Notes: generated by a model from the letters alone, not told the origin. 64,000 nt of DNA from Planctomycetota bacterium (GCA_024279865.1 JAJRRC010000100.1:1-64000); one strand, 5' to 3'. Positions 42,321 to 52,140 are shown, counted from the stretch's first letter. Numbers and translations: made by a program.

Positions 42321-43385
42321 TTATTTTGAGAGATTGGATATTTGAACGGCATTGCGTCGGAGTTGGCCACAGGCTGCTGCGATATCTCGGCCGCGGCTGG
42401 CGCGTAGGTGCACGTTGATGCCTGCATTGCGGAGGATGGTCTGGAACTGATGCACCTGATCTGAATGGGGGCGTTGGTAGGGGAGCCCTTTGACTTCGTT
42501 GTAGCGAATGAGGTTCACATTGCAGCGAATGTTTCTGGATTGGGCGATTTTCGCCAATTGCTGAGCATGTTGGGGTTGGTCGTTGACTTGGCCTAGGAGT
42601 AGATATTCAAGGGTGACCTCGCGGCGGGTTTTTTCAAAAAAGTCTTGTCCTGCCTCGATAATTTCCCCAATGGGAACGTCTTTTGCCCAAGGGATGAGTT
42701 TTTCTCGCAACGCATCATTGGGCGCGTGCAGACTGATCGCCAAGGTGATGGGGATATTCAGTTGGGCTAATTTTCGTATTTGTGAGGGGAGTCCCACCGT
42801 GCTGACGGTGATCTTACGGCCGCCGATGTTCAGCCCCCACTCGGCAGTGAGAATGCGGATCGCATCGGTGACCGCATCAAGGTTCGCCAGGGGTTCGCCC
42901 ATCCCCATGAACACCACATTGCTGATGCGTGAGACGCCGGGGAGTAGGCTTAGTTGCCAGACTTGTTGGACGATTTGTCCTGCGGTGAGGTTGCCGCTGA
43001 GGCCGTCAATACCTGAAGCGCAGAAGCGACAGCCCACGGGGCAGCCGACTTGGCTGGAGATGCAGGCGGTGTTGCGTGTTTCAGTGGGGATCAGGACCGA
43101 TTCGGTGTGTTGATCATCGGTCCATTGGACGAGTATTTTTTCGACGCCGTCGGTTGCGATCTGGTGTTTGATGATCTCGCCACGGGTGATGCAAAAGTTT
43201 TTGGCGAGGAGTTGACGATTGGCTTTGGACAGATTGGTCATGTCTTCCCAATTTTCGACTTTCTTCTCGTAAATCCATTTCATAACTTGTTTTGCAGTGA
43301 ATGCGGGCATTCCTAAATCACGGATTTTTTCCGTGAATGTAGGCAGGTCAAGGTCAAAAAAATGCGTTAAGCAGGGTTGTGTCAT
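42321..43385 (-). CDS. rlmN: 23S rRNA/tRNA (adenine-C2)-methyltransferase RlmN
   Basis: Radical-SAM dual-specificity methyltransferase of 354 residues. The N-terminal domain has AFTAKQVMKWIYEKK. The Cys motif CISSQVGCPVGCRFCASG carries CxxxCxxC, followed by NVVFMGMGEPL and ISLHAPND. The C-terminal LRASRGRDIAAACGQLR has the conserved Cys. ATG 43385. It is divergent from pyrD; a degenerate heptamer repeat (~43410-43435) lies between them. Confidence 0.95.
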   Translation of the reverse strand: MTQPCLTHFFDLDLPTFTEKIRDLGMPAFTAKQVMKWIYEKKVENWEDMTNLSKANRQLLAKNFCITRGEIIKHQIATDGVEKILVQWTDDQHTESVLIPTETRNTACISSQVGCPVGCRFCASGIDGLSGNLTAGQIVQQVWQLSLLPGVSRISNVVFMGMGEPLANLDAVTDAIRILTAEWGLNIGGRKITVSTVGLPSQIRKLAQLNIPITLAISLHAPNDALREKLIPWAKDVPIGEIIEAGQDFFEKTRREVTLEYLLLGQVNDQPQHAQQLAKIAQSRNIRCNVNLIRYNEVKGLPYQRPHSDQVHQFQTILRNAGINVHLRASRGRDIAAACGQLRRNAVQISNLSK

Positions 43386-43482
43386 AATCGGTATCTTATA
43401 GGAGTGGTCGGTGATCAGCTATTCGCTGCTAGCTGGGCCGAAACGATGAATGAAGAAATACTCCAGTCTGAATGAAAGTCCA

Positions 43483-44451
43483 ATGACAAAATCTGTATCC
43501 CAAGAGAGCCCTTGTTTGGCAGTGAATCTCGCTGGCCTGAAGCTTGCAAACCCGATGATGACAGCCTCTGGCACATGCGGTTATGCGTATGAGTATCAGG
43601 ATTTTGTCGATTTGCATCAGTTGGGAGCATTCGTCACCAAAAGCATTTCACGCGATCCCCGCCCGGGGAACCCTGCGACGCGCATTGTCGAAACGCCAAG
43701 CGGGATGATGAACGCCATCGGTCTGGCCAATGTGGGACTGGATGTGTTTCTTGCTGAAAAGCTCGATCAACTCAAGCAGATGAGGCAAGGCGGACCTGCT
43801 CTGATCGTGAACGTGGCGGGCCATAGCATTGATGACTATGTGGCCGTGGCGGGACGCATTGCTCAAGAACAAGAAGTCGATGCAGTGGAGTTGAACGTTT
43901 CCTGTCCCAACGTGGGGGATGGGTTGACCTTTGGCACGGACCCCAAATTACTCAAAGAACTCATCGGCTACGTCCGAAAAGCGATGCGGGCTGATTGCAA
44001 ATTGATTGTGCAGCTTTCTCCCAATGTCGGGGATATCACTTTGACTGCGGGGGCCGCGATTGATGGCGGCGCCAATATCCTGAGCATGATCAATACCTAC
44101 ACGGCGTTGGCGATTGATATCAAAACCCGTAAGCCTCGTATCGCCAATGGGACGGGGGGGTTGTCAGGGCCGGCGATTCGTCCTTTGGCGGTGTACTTGG
44201 TGAGTCGTGTGTATCGGGAGGTGGCTCAAAAAGCAGGCGTGCCGATCATCGGCATGGGTGGGATTCGAACGTGGTCTGATGCAGCGGAATTTTTGATTGC
44301 TGGGGCGACAGGCCTGGCTGTGGGAACTTCTTTGTTTGCGGACCCCGCCACGCCTGTGAACATCATGGCTGGCCTAGAGAGCTATCTCGCCGAGCAAGAC
44401 ATGAGCAGCATCACCGAACTGATCGGCACCTTGGAAATGCCCGTTCGGTAA
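43483..44451 (+). CDS. pyrD: Dihydroorotate dehydrogenase, class 1B catalytic subunit
   Basis: Pyrimidine synthesis, cytoplasmic, FMN. 322 residues. NPMMTASGTCGY at the start, ELNVSCPNVGDG with the catalytic Cys expected in class 1, KLIVQLSPNVGDI, NGTGGLSGPAIRPLA and IIGMGGI. Class 1B normally pairs with PyrK (FAD/Fe-S), which is not next to it. ATG 43483 (MTKSVSQ) is preferred; ATG 43450 is in frame. Confidence 0.94.
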   Translation: MTKSVSQESPCLAVNLAGLKLANPMMTASGTCGYAYEYQDFVDLHQLGAFVTKSISRDPRPGNPATRIVETPSGMMNAIGLANVGLDVFLAEKLDQLKQMRQGGPALIVNVAGHSIDDYVAVAGRIAQEQEVDAVELNVSCPNVGDGLTFGTDPKLLKELIGYVRKAMRADCKLIVQLSPNVGDITLTAGAAIDGGANILSMINTYTALAIDIKTRKPRIANGTGGLSGPAIRPLAVYLVSRVYREVAQKAGVPIIGMGGIRTWSDAAEFLIAGATGLAVGTSLFADPATPVNIMAGLESYLAEQDMSSITELIGTLEMPVR

Positions 44452-44474
44452 GAGCATAGACGCAGAATACCCAT

Positions 44475-44512
44475 TAAAAAAACGGCCTTGAAAACAGAAG
44501 TTCTCAAGGCCG
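44475..44512 (-). terminator. Intrinsic terminator of the exopolysaccharide operon
   Basis: CGGCCTTGA / TCAAGGCCG stem with a 12-nt loop, followed on the minus strand by seven T. It lies 39 bp after the glycosyltransferase stop and can also serve the converging pyrD side. Confidence 0.85.
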
Positions 44513-44550
44513 CGATGGTTTGAATTTTTAGAATAGCCAGTGGCTCAAAA

Positions 44551-45795
44551 TTAAGCCGCTTTTGCAAAGGCTGGAATCTGGTTGACGTGCTTGGCCAGTG
44601 CAAAGCTCAGTGCGGCACCGGTCTGCTCGATGGGACAATGTTCTTGAACAAAGCCTCGTCCCCCTCGAGCCAGTTGCAGCCTCATGGCTGTGCTTCGTAG
44701 TGAATCGACGCAGAGGTCGACCCAATCCTTTTTAAAGCGAGGGATGAGCATGTGCTCGCCGTGACGGACTTCCAGATTGCCCAGGGATCGCTCCGGGGCG
44801 ATGACGGGTCTGGCCATGGCCATGGCTTGGAGGGTGGGCCAAATGCCTTGGCTTCGCTTGGTCATGGATGAGACGATGACCGAGGCATCGCTAAGCCGGT
44901 GAATGGTTGCTGGGGAGAGGGCTGGGCCTGAGCATTGGAGGACCGCTTTGGGGACAGCACTTTGAATCTGAGGCCAAACCTGCTCGGTGAACCAATTCTT
45001 GGCGTGACGAAAAGATCGGCTATGCCAGTTGCCATGCAGGACCACCTGGGGTGCTGGAGGCATTTGGTCGTGAATGGGTAATTTGAAGTACCCCAAGTCC
45101 ACTGCATCGGGAACGACGATTGCCTTGGCGTGGTGATTGAGAAACGGCTGTTGAGCCAGTTCGCTGTTGACGCAGAGGATGTCGGTTCGCCTGGCGATGT
45201 ATTGTTCGATCTTAAGACGATGTTGAGCCAATTGGGTTTGTCGCCATCGGGTTGCAGGGTTTTTTGTCTGTTCTGCTGAGATGTGATGGATTAAGCTTGC
45301 CGGGGTGTATAAATCACAGACCCGCACATTGGCTCGTACCCGTTCAGCCAGTGACCACAAACCTGGATGGGTGCATAGCACGGCATCGAAGCGATGGTCC
45401 CGTCGCATGGCTCGCACGTGATGGCGAAGCACATGTGTCATACAGATTTGATCTGCACGGTTGGGATTGACGGTTTCGATGAGACGGCTGAGCCATTGTT
45501 GGTTGGCTGAAGTCGCCTCAATCACAATGGTCTTGGCTTGACTGTCCACGTGGCGCCATTGGTCCATGTGAACAGGTTCATCCATGAGACAGGCCAGATG
45601 TACCTGGTGGGTCTGTCCTGCGAGTCGGAGCATTTGCCATGCTCGGGCTCGGTCGGCCGTCCCCATCGGGTCTGGTACACAATGACTGAGCATCAGTAGT
45701 GGTGGTTTCTCCCCTCCGCCCCGTGATGTCCTGTGGCTAGTCGTCTTTCTCCCGACCGCCCCGTGTGTGTTCTGGTTCTTTCCATGGTCCTGCAT
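44551..45795 (-). CDS. GT4-like glycosyltransferase of the exopolysaccharide operon
   Basis: 414 residues. N-terminal part has LLMLSHCVPDPMGTADRARA, as in the glycosyltransferases of exosortase-associated exopolysaccharide loci. C-terminal half has VVLHGNWHSRSFRHAKNWF and GIWPTLQAMAMARPVIAPERSL, a GT-B nucleotide-sugar site. Last gene of the six-gene operon. ATG 45795 has GGAG ten bases upstream. Confidence 0.82.
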   Translation of the reverse strand: MQDHGKNQNTHGAVGRKTTSHRTSRGGGEKPPLLMLSHCVPDPMGTADRARAWQMLRLAGQTHQVHLACLMDEPVHMDQWRHVDSQAKTIVIEATSANQQWLSRLIETVNPNRADQICMTHVLRHHVRAMRRDHRFDAVLCTHPGLWSLAERVRANVRVCDLYTPASLIHHISAEQTKNPATRWRQTQLAQHRLKIEQYIARRTDILCVNSELAQQPFLNHHAKAIVVPDAVDLGYFKLPIHDQMPPAPQVVLHGNWHSRSFRHAKNWFTEQVWPQIQSAVPKAVLQCSGPALSPATIHRLSDASVIVSSMTKRSQGIWPTLQAMAMARPVIAPERSLGNLEVRHGEHMLIPRFKKDWVDLCVDSLRSTAMRLQLARGGRGFVQEHCPIEQTGAALSFALAKHVNQIPAFAKAA

Positions 45796-45846
45796 GCTGA
45801 AATACTCCAATCGATGACAGGGATAAAACAAATCAATCGTCAACAA

Positions 45847-46800
45847 TTACGCAGCAGCTCTGGAGGCATACTGATATTGATATCGATAGCCATAACGGTA
45901 GTAGTAGTACCGACGACGCTGGTTAGACTGGTCGGTCGCGATGATGCCCGCTGCTGGTGCGTTGTAGCTGGCCAGTGTGCGAAGCGCCTGTTTGATCAGC
46001 GACTTGGGTGTGCGGTTCATGCGTGCAATCAACAGGACATCATCACTGGCTGCTCCGAGGATGCCCGCGTCAGCGAGTTCCACCACGGGAGGCGTATCAA
46101 TAATGATGTGATCGTATTCTTGCTTGAGCTTTTTGAGCATGGAACTCATCTGCGGACTGCTGAGCAGTTGGACCGCTTCATTGTTCACGCGCTGGCCTGC
46201 TGGCAAGACATGTAGTTTGTTGGGGCCGACTTCGATGGTGGCTTCCTGGAGGGTTGTTTCTCCACGCAGCACACCGATGAGGCCATAAGACTGAGACAGG
46301 TTCAAAAGCTTTTTAAACTGAGGCAATCGCAGGTCAGCTTCAATGACCAAGGTTTTGCGGTTGTGCAGTTCTGCAAAGCTCAGACCCAGGTTCAGGCTTG
46401 TGATGGTCTTACCTTCTTGGGGGGTTGCGCTGGTGACGGTGTGGATCAGGTGGCGTCGGTTGTCCCACTTGGCCAGCAGTCCCGTTCGCATCGAGCGGTA
46501 TTCTTCAGCGACCACACAAGAGGGGCGTGTCAGGCTGACCAGTCGTTCGTCCACGTCTGCATTGTCAGGCATATGAACGCTGCGGCGACTTTTTTTGCGA
46601 TCCACCACGGTCGCAGCAGAGTCTTCAGACCCCGTGCCTGGAGCCGGCGGTGTGAGGCCGTCCAAAGAAACTGGTGAAGCCTGCGGCATCGCTGGCTCTG
46701 TCAACTTCAGTGAAGGTGGCGTGCTGGAGGTTTGTTCACCAGATGAAGCAGAAGCTGCATCCTGATGACCGCGAGTGAGTGCGTCAAAAATATAACCCAT
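45847..46800 (-). CDS. BY-kinase (CpsD/CapB-type tyrosine autokinase)
   Basis: 317 residues from ATG 46800 (MGYIFDALTRG); GTG 46806 is also possible. It has a Pro/Ser-rich start, EEYRSMRTGL, Walker A SATPQEGKT, Walker A' VIEADLRLPQ and Walker B HIIIDTPPV, and ends in a Tyr cluster (RRRYYYYRYGYRYQYQY) that should be autophosphorylated. Partner of the Wzz-type protein two genes upstream; together they control polymer length and export. It overlaps or abuts the ATPase gene stop. Confidence 0.9.
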   Translation of the reverse strand: MGYIFDALTRGHQDAASASSGEQTSSTPPSLKLTEPAMPQASPVSLDGLTPPAPGTGSEDSAATVVDRKKSRRSVHMPDNADVDERLVSLTRPSCVVAEEYRSMRTGLLAKWDNRRHLIHTVTSATPQEGKTITSLNLGLSFAELHNRKTLVIEADLRLPQFKKLLNLSQSYGLIGVLRGETTLQEATIEVGPNKLHVLPAGQRVNNEAVQLLSSPQMSSMLKKLKQEYDHIIIDTPPVVELADAGILGAASDDVLLIARMNRTPKSLIKQALRTLASYNAPAAGIIATDQSNQRRRYYYYRYGYRYQYQYASRAAA

Positions 46801-46802
46801 GT

Positions 46803-47678
46803 TCACATATTCCCTGCAAGCGCGAGCCGTGGGGCTTCGCTAGTTGATGTCCGTTGACCCAGGCTCGGCGTCATATCCGCAAGGACATGCCCGATGATAA
46901 ATGGGTCAATCTGACGAACTTGTTTGACCGACGCCATCAGTAAAGCGTTGTCACAGATAAAATTGATCAGGCGAGGTGTTCCCCCCGAGGCACGATGAAT
47001 TGCTTCAAGCGATTTGCCTGGGAAACGGACCGCCAATTGTTTTGGATTGATGCTCGCCACTCGTAGACGATGCCCGATGTAGGCTGCGGTTTCCTGAATA
47101 TTCATGGTGCGAATGGTTTTGACCATGGCGAGCCGTTGCCTCAGGGCTGCGAGCTGGGGGGTTTGCATTCTGTCGACTAGTTTGGGTTGGCCTACGAGAA
47201 TGACCTGGACGAGCTTGGCATGGGCGGTGTCATAATTGCTCAGCAGACGAAGTTCTTCAAGCGCGTCGTCAGACAGCGTATGAGCTTCATCGACCAGTAG
47301 CACCACCGGTTCGCCGACTTCGAGTTGTTCATGTAAAAAGGTAAAAAGCTGTTCGAGCAGGACCGCATGGTCGTCTTCTTTGTGGTGTGCGATTTCCAGA
47401 GCACGCAGGATCTGCTTGAGCAGGGTTTTGACGCTTTGGTGGCCGTGAAGGATCGGCACAATGCGAGCGTCATCTGAGCAACGGTTGATCATCATACGAC
47501 TAACCGTGGTTTTGCCAGACCCCACATCACCGGTCACCATGACGTAACCTTTTCGTGCTCGGATCGTGTATTCGATGGCTGCTAAGGCTTCTCGGTGTTC
47601 TTCGCTGGCGAAGAAGAACCGAGGGTCAGGCGTGTTCTCGAATGGCGATTGTTTCAGATTGAAATAAGCGTTGTACAT
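46803..47678 (-). CDS. ExeA-like AAA ATPase of exopolysaccharide/exosortase loci
   Basis: 291 residues. Starts MYNAYFNLKQSPFENTPDPR, typical of ExeA/GspA-like ATPases found in PEP-CTERM exopolysaccharide clusters. Walker A TGDVGSGKTTVSR, Walker B PVVLLVDEAHTLS, sensor-like VILVGQPKL and ASGGTPRLINFICDNALL. Its exact role in polymer secretion is not established. It lies between the Wzz-type and kinase genes. Confidence 0.88.
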   Translation of the reverse strand: MYNAYFNLKQSPFENTPDPRFFFASEEHREALAAIEYTIRARKGYVMVTGDVGSGKTTVSRMMINRCSDDARIVPILHGHQSVKTLLKQILRALEIAHHKEDDHAVLLEQLFTFLHEQLEVGEPVVLLVDEAHTLSDDALEELRLLSNYDTAHAKLVQVILVGQPKLVDRMQTPQLAALRQRLAMVKTIRTMNIQETAAYIGHRLRVASINPKQLAVRFPGKSLEAIHRASGGTPRLINFICDNALLMASVKQVRQIDPFIIGHVLADMTPSLGQRTSTSEAPRLALAGNM

Positions 47679-47761
47679 TCTGCAAGGATTCCTTCCGGTG
47701 GGCGGGTTATTGCCGTGAGCACTAACAACTCACGCATCCGGGAGATTCGTATCAATAGAAC

Positions 47762-49429
47762 CTATTTGGCTGTTTGGGGTTCGGTGGTTTGTGGTTCACT
47801 TTTATCAAGCTGCTGCTGCATAAAATTAACAGGGTGTTGCTTGAACTGATCGTACAGAGTCGGTCTTTTGAGATTCAGATACAGGACCGAGACGAGTGCG
47901 ACCAAGACGGTGGCCATGGCCAATGCGTTCAGTGGATAGATCACCATATTGCGAATGTTTCTCATGCGACGATGTTGCACAGAGACAATCTCGCTGATTG
48001 CACCGATCAAAGGCAAGTCAACAGCCTTGGCCAATTGTTCACCATCATGGAATGTTTCATCCGTGCGATGGGCGAACAGCAGGCTGACTGCTCCGGCCAT
48101 GAGTCCCAAGCCGATGGCACAGATCATGACCTGGACCATATTCGGAGAGGCTGGGTGATAGAGCTTGGGACAAGGACGGACGACGCTTAGTTTGACACCA
48201 CGGTTGCCGCTTTCAGCACTCATCGCCATCTGGACACGGCGAAGGTTGTCTTCCCAGAAGGTGACTTCCCGACCGAGCTGGTCAATCTGACGGCTGGTCT
48301 TTCGGTACTGGGATCGGATGGGGAACAAGTTGGCGGTCTTGGCGGTCAGTAGTTTGCGTTTGTTCTGATCCGTGGCCAATTCTTCTTCCACCCCAAGCAA
48401 GTCTGTTTGGGCTTTGTTCAAAAGCAAAGCCAATTCTGCTTGCTTGGGATTCTTTTCATAGCGTGTGCTGGTGATGACTTCTGTTTCAGTATTCTGAATT
48501 TGAGTCTTGAGTTGAGCAACTTGATTTTTAAGGTCCACTAGGTCCGGATGATTCAAGGTCATTTTATTGACAATGGTATAAGTACGGTATTCATCTTGAA
48601 GGTTGCGAAGCCTCGCTTGCATTTCAACGAGTTGAGGATTGCGCTCTTTGGTGAACGAATGGATCGTGTCAGGCGTGGTGGCGAGGCTTTGGGTCGTGGA
48701 TGTGATCAGTGATGCCAAGGCCTGTTTCTGGTGTTTGAGTTGTTCGATTTGTTCGTCAAGTTGAGCTTGCATCGAATAGATGCCGTTGGGATTGTCAGGC
48801 AATAATTCCGTATGCTTGATTTCATAGGTGAGCTTCTGGTTTTCCAGTTCATCAATGCGTTGACGCGTGGTCTGGACCTGTTGGGTGAAGAAGACCTGAG
48901 CATCTGACATGCCGTTTTCAATCTCAACGCGAGCTTGCTGAATATAGTTTCGTACCAGCAAGTTGACGATCAGTCGAGAGATGACAGGATCTTTACCGAT
49001 ATAGGTCACACGAACACGTTCATGCTCTTTGGATGCAATATCAAATTGCACGGTGACTTTGCGTTGAAGATCTCTTCGCAGCTCTGCAAGATTGGTCTGC
49101 GGACCTCCCATCTTGATGCGTGCGGAGAGGTAAGGCTTAAGATCAATGATCGCCTGGTCTAGGGCAGGGCTACCTGCGATTTCCTGTTTCAGGCCAGCCT
49201 TGTGCTGTTGATAGCTCTTGGCTTCGGTCCCGACCATGATCGTTGAGAGAATCTTGTCGGTTCGCCGATCAAAAATGGTCTCGGCCTTATACTTGCGAGG
49301 TAGCAGTAATGCGACTGCAAGAATGGCGCTGCTCACGATAAAGAGCGGGAAAATAAAACGCCATTTGTATCGCAGGAGGATGAACCAGGCGTCGATAAGT
49401 GCTTTGGCTTGATTGGTGCTGCGGCTCAT
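47762..49429 (-). CDS. Wzz/GumC-type chain-length determinant
   Basis: 555 residues. N-terminal helix (~19-40), a long periplasmic alpha-helical coiled-coil region (~150-400, Gln/Leu/Lys-rich), a conserved-looking proline motif before a second helix (RPCPKLYHPASPN) and a final helix near the C-terminus. It works with the outer-membrane Wza-type protein and the BY-kinase. AAGGA lies nine bases before the ATG. Confidence 0.88.
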   Translation of the reverse strand: MSRSTNQAKALIDAWFILLRYKWRFIFPLFIVSSAILAVALLLPRKYKAETIFDRRTDKILSTIMVGTEAKSYQQHKAGLKQEIAGSPALDQAIIDLKPYLSARIKMGGPQTNLAELRRDLQRKVTVQFDIASKEHERVRVTYIGKDPVISRLIVNLLVRNYIQQARVEIENGMSDAQVFFTQQVQTTRQRIDELENQKLTYEIKHTELLPDNPNGIYSMQAQLDEQIEQLKHQKQALASLITSTTQSLATTPDTIHSFTKERNPQLVEMQARLRNLQDEYRTYTIVNKMTLNHPDLVDLKNQVAQLKTQIQNTETEVITSTRYEKNPKQAELALLLNKAQTDLLGVEEELATDQNKRKLLTAKTANLFPIRSQYRKTSRQIDQLGREVTFWEDNLRRVQMAMSAESGNRGVKLSVVRPCPKLYHPASPNMVQVMICAIGLGLMAGAVSLLFAHRTDETFHDGEQLAKAVDLPLIGAISEIVSVQHRRMRNIRNMVIYPLNALAMATVLVALVSVLYLNLKRPTLYDQFKQHPVNFMQQQLDKSEPQTTEPQTAK

Positions 49430-49488
49430 GGGTACGTATTCCTTCTGTCAGGGAATGTGAACTAAGATTGAAAATCGAGATACGGGTC

Positions 49489-50274
49489 TTAACGGAATTG
49501 GTTGGTGTTGGCATCGCCCTGGAATGGGTAGCTTGTGGCGCTGATTCCCATCTGAACAGGAGCGTTCATCGTGGCGGCGGCAGGCTGCAACGGTAACAAT
49601 ATTTGTTGTAATGCCAGGCCAGCCGCTGCAAACAGCGTTGGAGGAACATAAAGAATGTCACCCTCAGACAACACCGCATCAAGCGTGGTGTCACCTTCTT
49701 TGACCATCTTGTTGAGGTCAATGGTCATGCGTTTGATCATTTTGCCCGATCCGTTGGGGCGAAGTACCTGAATATGCGTTGGGTTGGCCAAGCGGGTGGG
49801 CTGGGCTGCTGCCAAGGTACGCAGAATCGTGTTGGCGCCGTTGTAGGTATACGGTCCAGGGCGCGATACTTCGCCGAAAACAAAGATCTTTTTACTGTTA
49901 AAGTGCGTGACACGAAGGCTCACATCTGCGTCTTCATAGTACTGGCCAGCGATCTGCTCAAGCTCACGGCTAACTTGCTCAGGCGTTTTCCCTGCCACGA
50001 AAACACTACCCAGCAAAGGAAGCGTGATACGCCCGTCAGGACGAATGGTTTCATGGTGGCCTGAAATTTCACGCACTCGCTTGGAGTAAATGATAATGAT
50101 GTCCGGCGGAGACAAGCGATACGCATTGCTTGTCACAATCGGCTTGGGCGTTTGAATAAATGCACTGTAATCTGTGTATTCCTTGGCACAACCAGTCAGT
50201 CCCAGCATCGCGGCAAGCATCAGCGGGAAAGTGAAAAGAGGTTGCGTTCGAAGATGAGTCATTTGTAAAATCAT
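49489..50274 (-). CDS. Wza-type polysaccharide export lipoprotein
   Basis: 261 residues. Signal peptide with lipobox LTGC (Cys29), then the polysaccharide export domain (YRLSPPDIIIIYSKRVREI ... GRITLPLLGSVFVAGKTPEQ) and SLBB-like part (FVFGEVSRPGPYTYNGANTI). Probably forms the outer-membrane pore for the polymer. ATG 50274 follows AGGAG by seven bases; the longer frame overlaps the upstream gene. Confidence 0.9.
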   Translation of the reverse strand: MILQMTHLRTQPLFTFPLMLAAMLGLTGCAKEYTDYSAFIQTPKPIVTSNAYRLSPPDIIIIYSKRVREISGHHETIRPDGRITLPLLGSVFVAGKTPEQVSRELEQIAGQYYEDADVSLRVTHFNSKKIFVFGEVSRPGPYTYNGANTILRTLAAAQPTRLANPTHIQVLRPNGSGKMIKRMTIDLNKMVKEGDTTLDAVLSEGDILYVPPTLFAAAGLALQQILLPLQPAAATMNAPVQMGISATSYPFQGDANTNQFR

Positions 50275-50303
50275 GTTGGTTCTCCTGTGTGGTCTAAGAC
50301 CCA

Positions 50304-50939
50304 TTAAAGGGCCGCTCCGTCCCACACTTTGGGAAGGGTGGCGAATATCAATTTTAAATCCGAAGTCACGCTGCGGTGACGCAAGTAACGAAGGTCAAAA
50401 GCAAGCTTGCGTCGAGCGCCCGCAAGGTCATTGGTATAACCATGGCGTACTTGAGCCAAACCGGTCAGGCCAGGTTGTCCTGCCAAGCGGCGTTCAATGT
50501 GAGGAATGTCACTGCGAAGCTCTTCAAGCATTTCTGGACGCTCAGGGCGGGGGCCCACCAGTGTCATCTGGCCAGTCAAAATGTTCCACAGTTGAGGAAG
50601 TTCATCCACATGAGAGCGACGCATCCAATTGCAACCGCGTAAAACGCGTGGGTCGCGGGCTGAGGCCCACATGGCTTTGCCGGGCTTTTCAGCGTTGGTC
50701 TTCATCGTGCGGAACTTATAAATCTTAAAGAGCCAGCCGTTGTGTCCCACACGCCATTGCGAGTAGAAAACCGGGCCGTTGTCCATCAAACGAATCCAAA
50801 CCGCACATCCCAACAGAATCGGCGAAAGAATCGCGATGCCGACCAAGGCCCCGACAATGTCGAGACTCCGCTTGGCAACTTCAAAACCCATTCCTGGACT
50901 TTGAAGTGAGCGGTCTGATGATGAAAATGCCTGTTTCAT
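50304..50939 (-). CDS. Polyprenyl-phosphate sugar-1-phosphate transferase
   Basis: 211 residues. Initiating enzyme of exopolysaccharide synthesis: one helix (~27-48) then the Bac_transf domain KRSLDIVGALVGI, GPVFYSQWRVGHNGWLFKIY, KFRTMK, RSHVDELPQLWNIL and MTLVGPRPERPE. It lacks the extra N-terminal helices of WcaJ. ATG 50939 has AGGAG eleven bases upstream. First gene of the operon. Confidence 0.92.
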   Translation of the reverse strand: MKQAFSSSDRSLQSPGMGFEVAKRSLDIVGALVGIAILSPILLGCAVWIRLMDNGPVFYSQWRVGHNGWLFKIYKFRTMKTNAEKPGKAMWASARDPRVLRGCNWMRRSHVDELPQLWNILTGQMTLVGPRPERPEMLEELRSDIPHIERRLAGQPGLTGLAQVRHGYTNDLAGARRKLAFDLRYLRHRSVTSDLKLIFATLPKVWDGAAL

Positions 50940-51217
50940 AGGCTTGAAAACTCCTGCTTGTGGGCCTTGACACAACGCGTAGCAAGGCGAACTAGAGACA
51001 GGTATCGTCGGTCTGGATAGCGCACTTAAGCGCTTCTTGAGATTTGTAACGATTATGCCAAATAACCCGAATGGAACGAACGTCCGAAATAACCGACTTG
51101 GCAAATTTTGCGACCTATAACAACGTAAATGCTTAGGCTGCCTCGATAACCAGCCGATAAAATCAGTGCAAAGCCCAACAGACCGGGCTCCGTTTCATTT
51201 GTTTGAAAGATGTTTTA

Positions 51218-52039
51218 ATGAGTTCACACATCCATATGAGCCGTCACAACGACGACGATACTTTTTGCGAACAATATAAAGACGTTCAAGAGATTGATCT
51301 GGCAGACCTCGCCCCCGTACTGGGGAAAGAACAGCGGCCTTGGAACCCCGATTGGTTTGTTTATGAAACCGCTGCCCAACGCTATCTCCAATCCGCCCAA
51401 CAACGTTTGCTCGAATTTGGCTGTGGACAAGGAGTCGCAGCAGTCCGTTTTGCAACGTTGGGATTTGAAGTCGATGGCTTTGACCTTTCACCCTCTAACA
51501 TTGACATAGCCCGTGATTTGGCAGAACGCCATGGCGTGGGAGATCGTTGCCGCTTTGAAGTGATGGCTGGCGAAACACTGGAATACCCCAATGAACAATT
51601 TGATGTCATCACAGGCATGGATAGTCTAAGCCAAGTGAAACTCCCCCAGGCGATCACCCAGGCCGCACGCGTTCTCAAACGCGGCGGCATCGCTATTTTC
51701 AAAGAACAAATCCAAACACCCTTGGTGAATCCCATTGGTGAGGCCACCTGGGGGCAAGCTCTTACGCCTCTAGAACAATCCCCAAATAGCGAGGCATACA
51801 AACTCACCGCGATGGATTTACGGCTAATCGAAAAGGCCTTTGATCGCATGGAAATTCAAAAATTTACCTTGCTCAGCCGCTTGGATCGATTAATCCCCAA
51901 AAGCAGTGAAAAAACCAGAGCTTGCCTGCAAAAGCTCGATCATAGCTTATTGGGACTCTGCCCCTCCTTGGCGAGGTTCGGCAGTACCGTGGTCCTCAGT
52001 TGTCACAAAAAAGCTGAAACGTTGTATCAGGTGGCTTAA
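51218..52039 (+). CDS. SAM-dependent methyltransferase
   Basis: 273 residues. Class I fold: motif I LLEFGCGQGVAAVRFA, acidic loop VDGFDLSPSNIDIA, motif near FDVITGMDSLSQVK, and LKRGGIAIFKEQIQT. Substrate unknown; the divergent position next to the exopolysaccharide operon makes a sugar- or lipid-related role possible but unproven. ATG 51218 is preferred over TTG 51203. Confidence 0.85.
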   Translation: MSSHIHMSRHNDDDTFCEQYKDVQEIDLADLAPVLGKEQRPWNPDWFVYETAAQRYLQSAQQRLLEFGCGQGVAAVRFATLGFEVDGFDLSPSNIDIARDLAERHGVGDRCRFEVMAGETLEYPNEQFDVITGMDSLSQVKLPQAITQAARVLKRGGIAIFKEQIQTPLVNPIGEATWGQALTPLEQSPNSEAYKLTAMDLRLIEKAFDRMEIQKFTLLSRLDRLIPKSSEKTRACLQKLDHSLLGLCPSLARFGSTVVLSCHKKAETLYQVA

Positions 52040-52041
52040 AA

Positions 52042-52088
52042 AAACTTCCAGGCAAGCAAGTAAATTGCCCGCTACTGGAAGTTTTTTT
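52042..52088 (+). terminator. Terminator after the methyltransferase gene
   Basis: AAACTTCCAG / CTGGAAGTTT outer stem with an inner GCAA-GCAAG...TTGC-CCGC region, followed by seven T. Confidence 0.8.
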
Positions 52089-52140
52089 ATTTCAAGATGC
52101 AGCATTCAAAGAACGGCAAACAAATTGCTTGCATCTTGTT

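Noticed and set aside
52094-52138. CAAGATGCA/TGCATCTTG dyad as the gnd terminator
   Set aside because: The loop is 27 nt and no T run follows on the minus strand.
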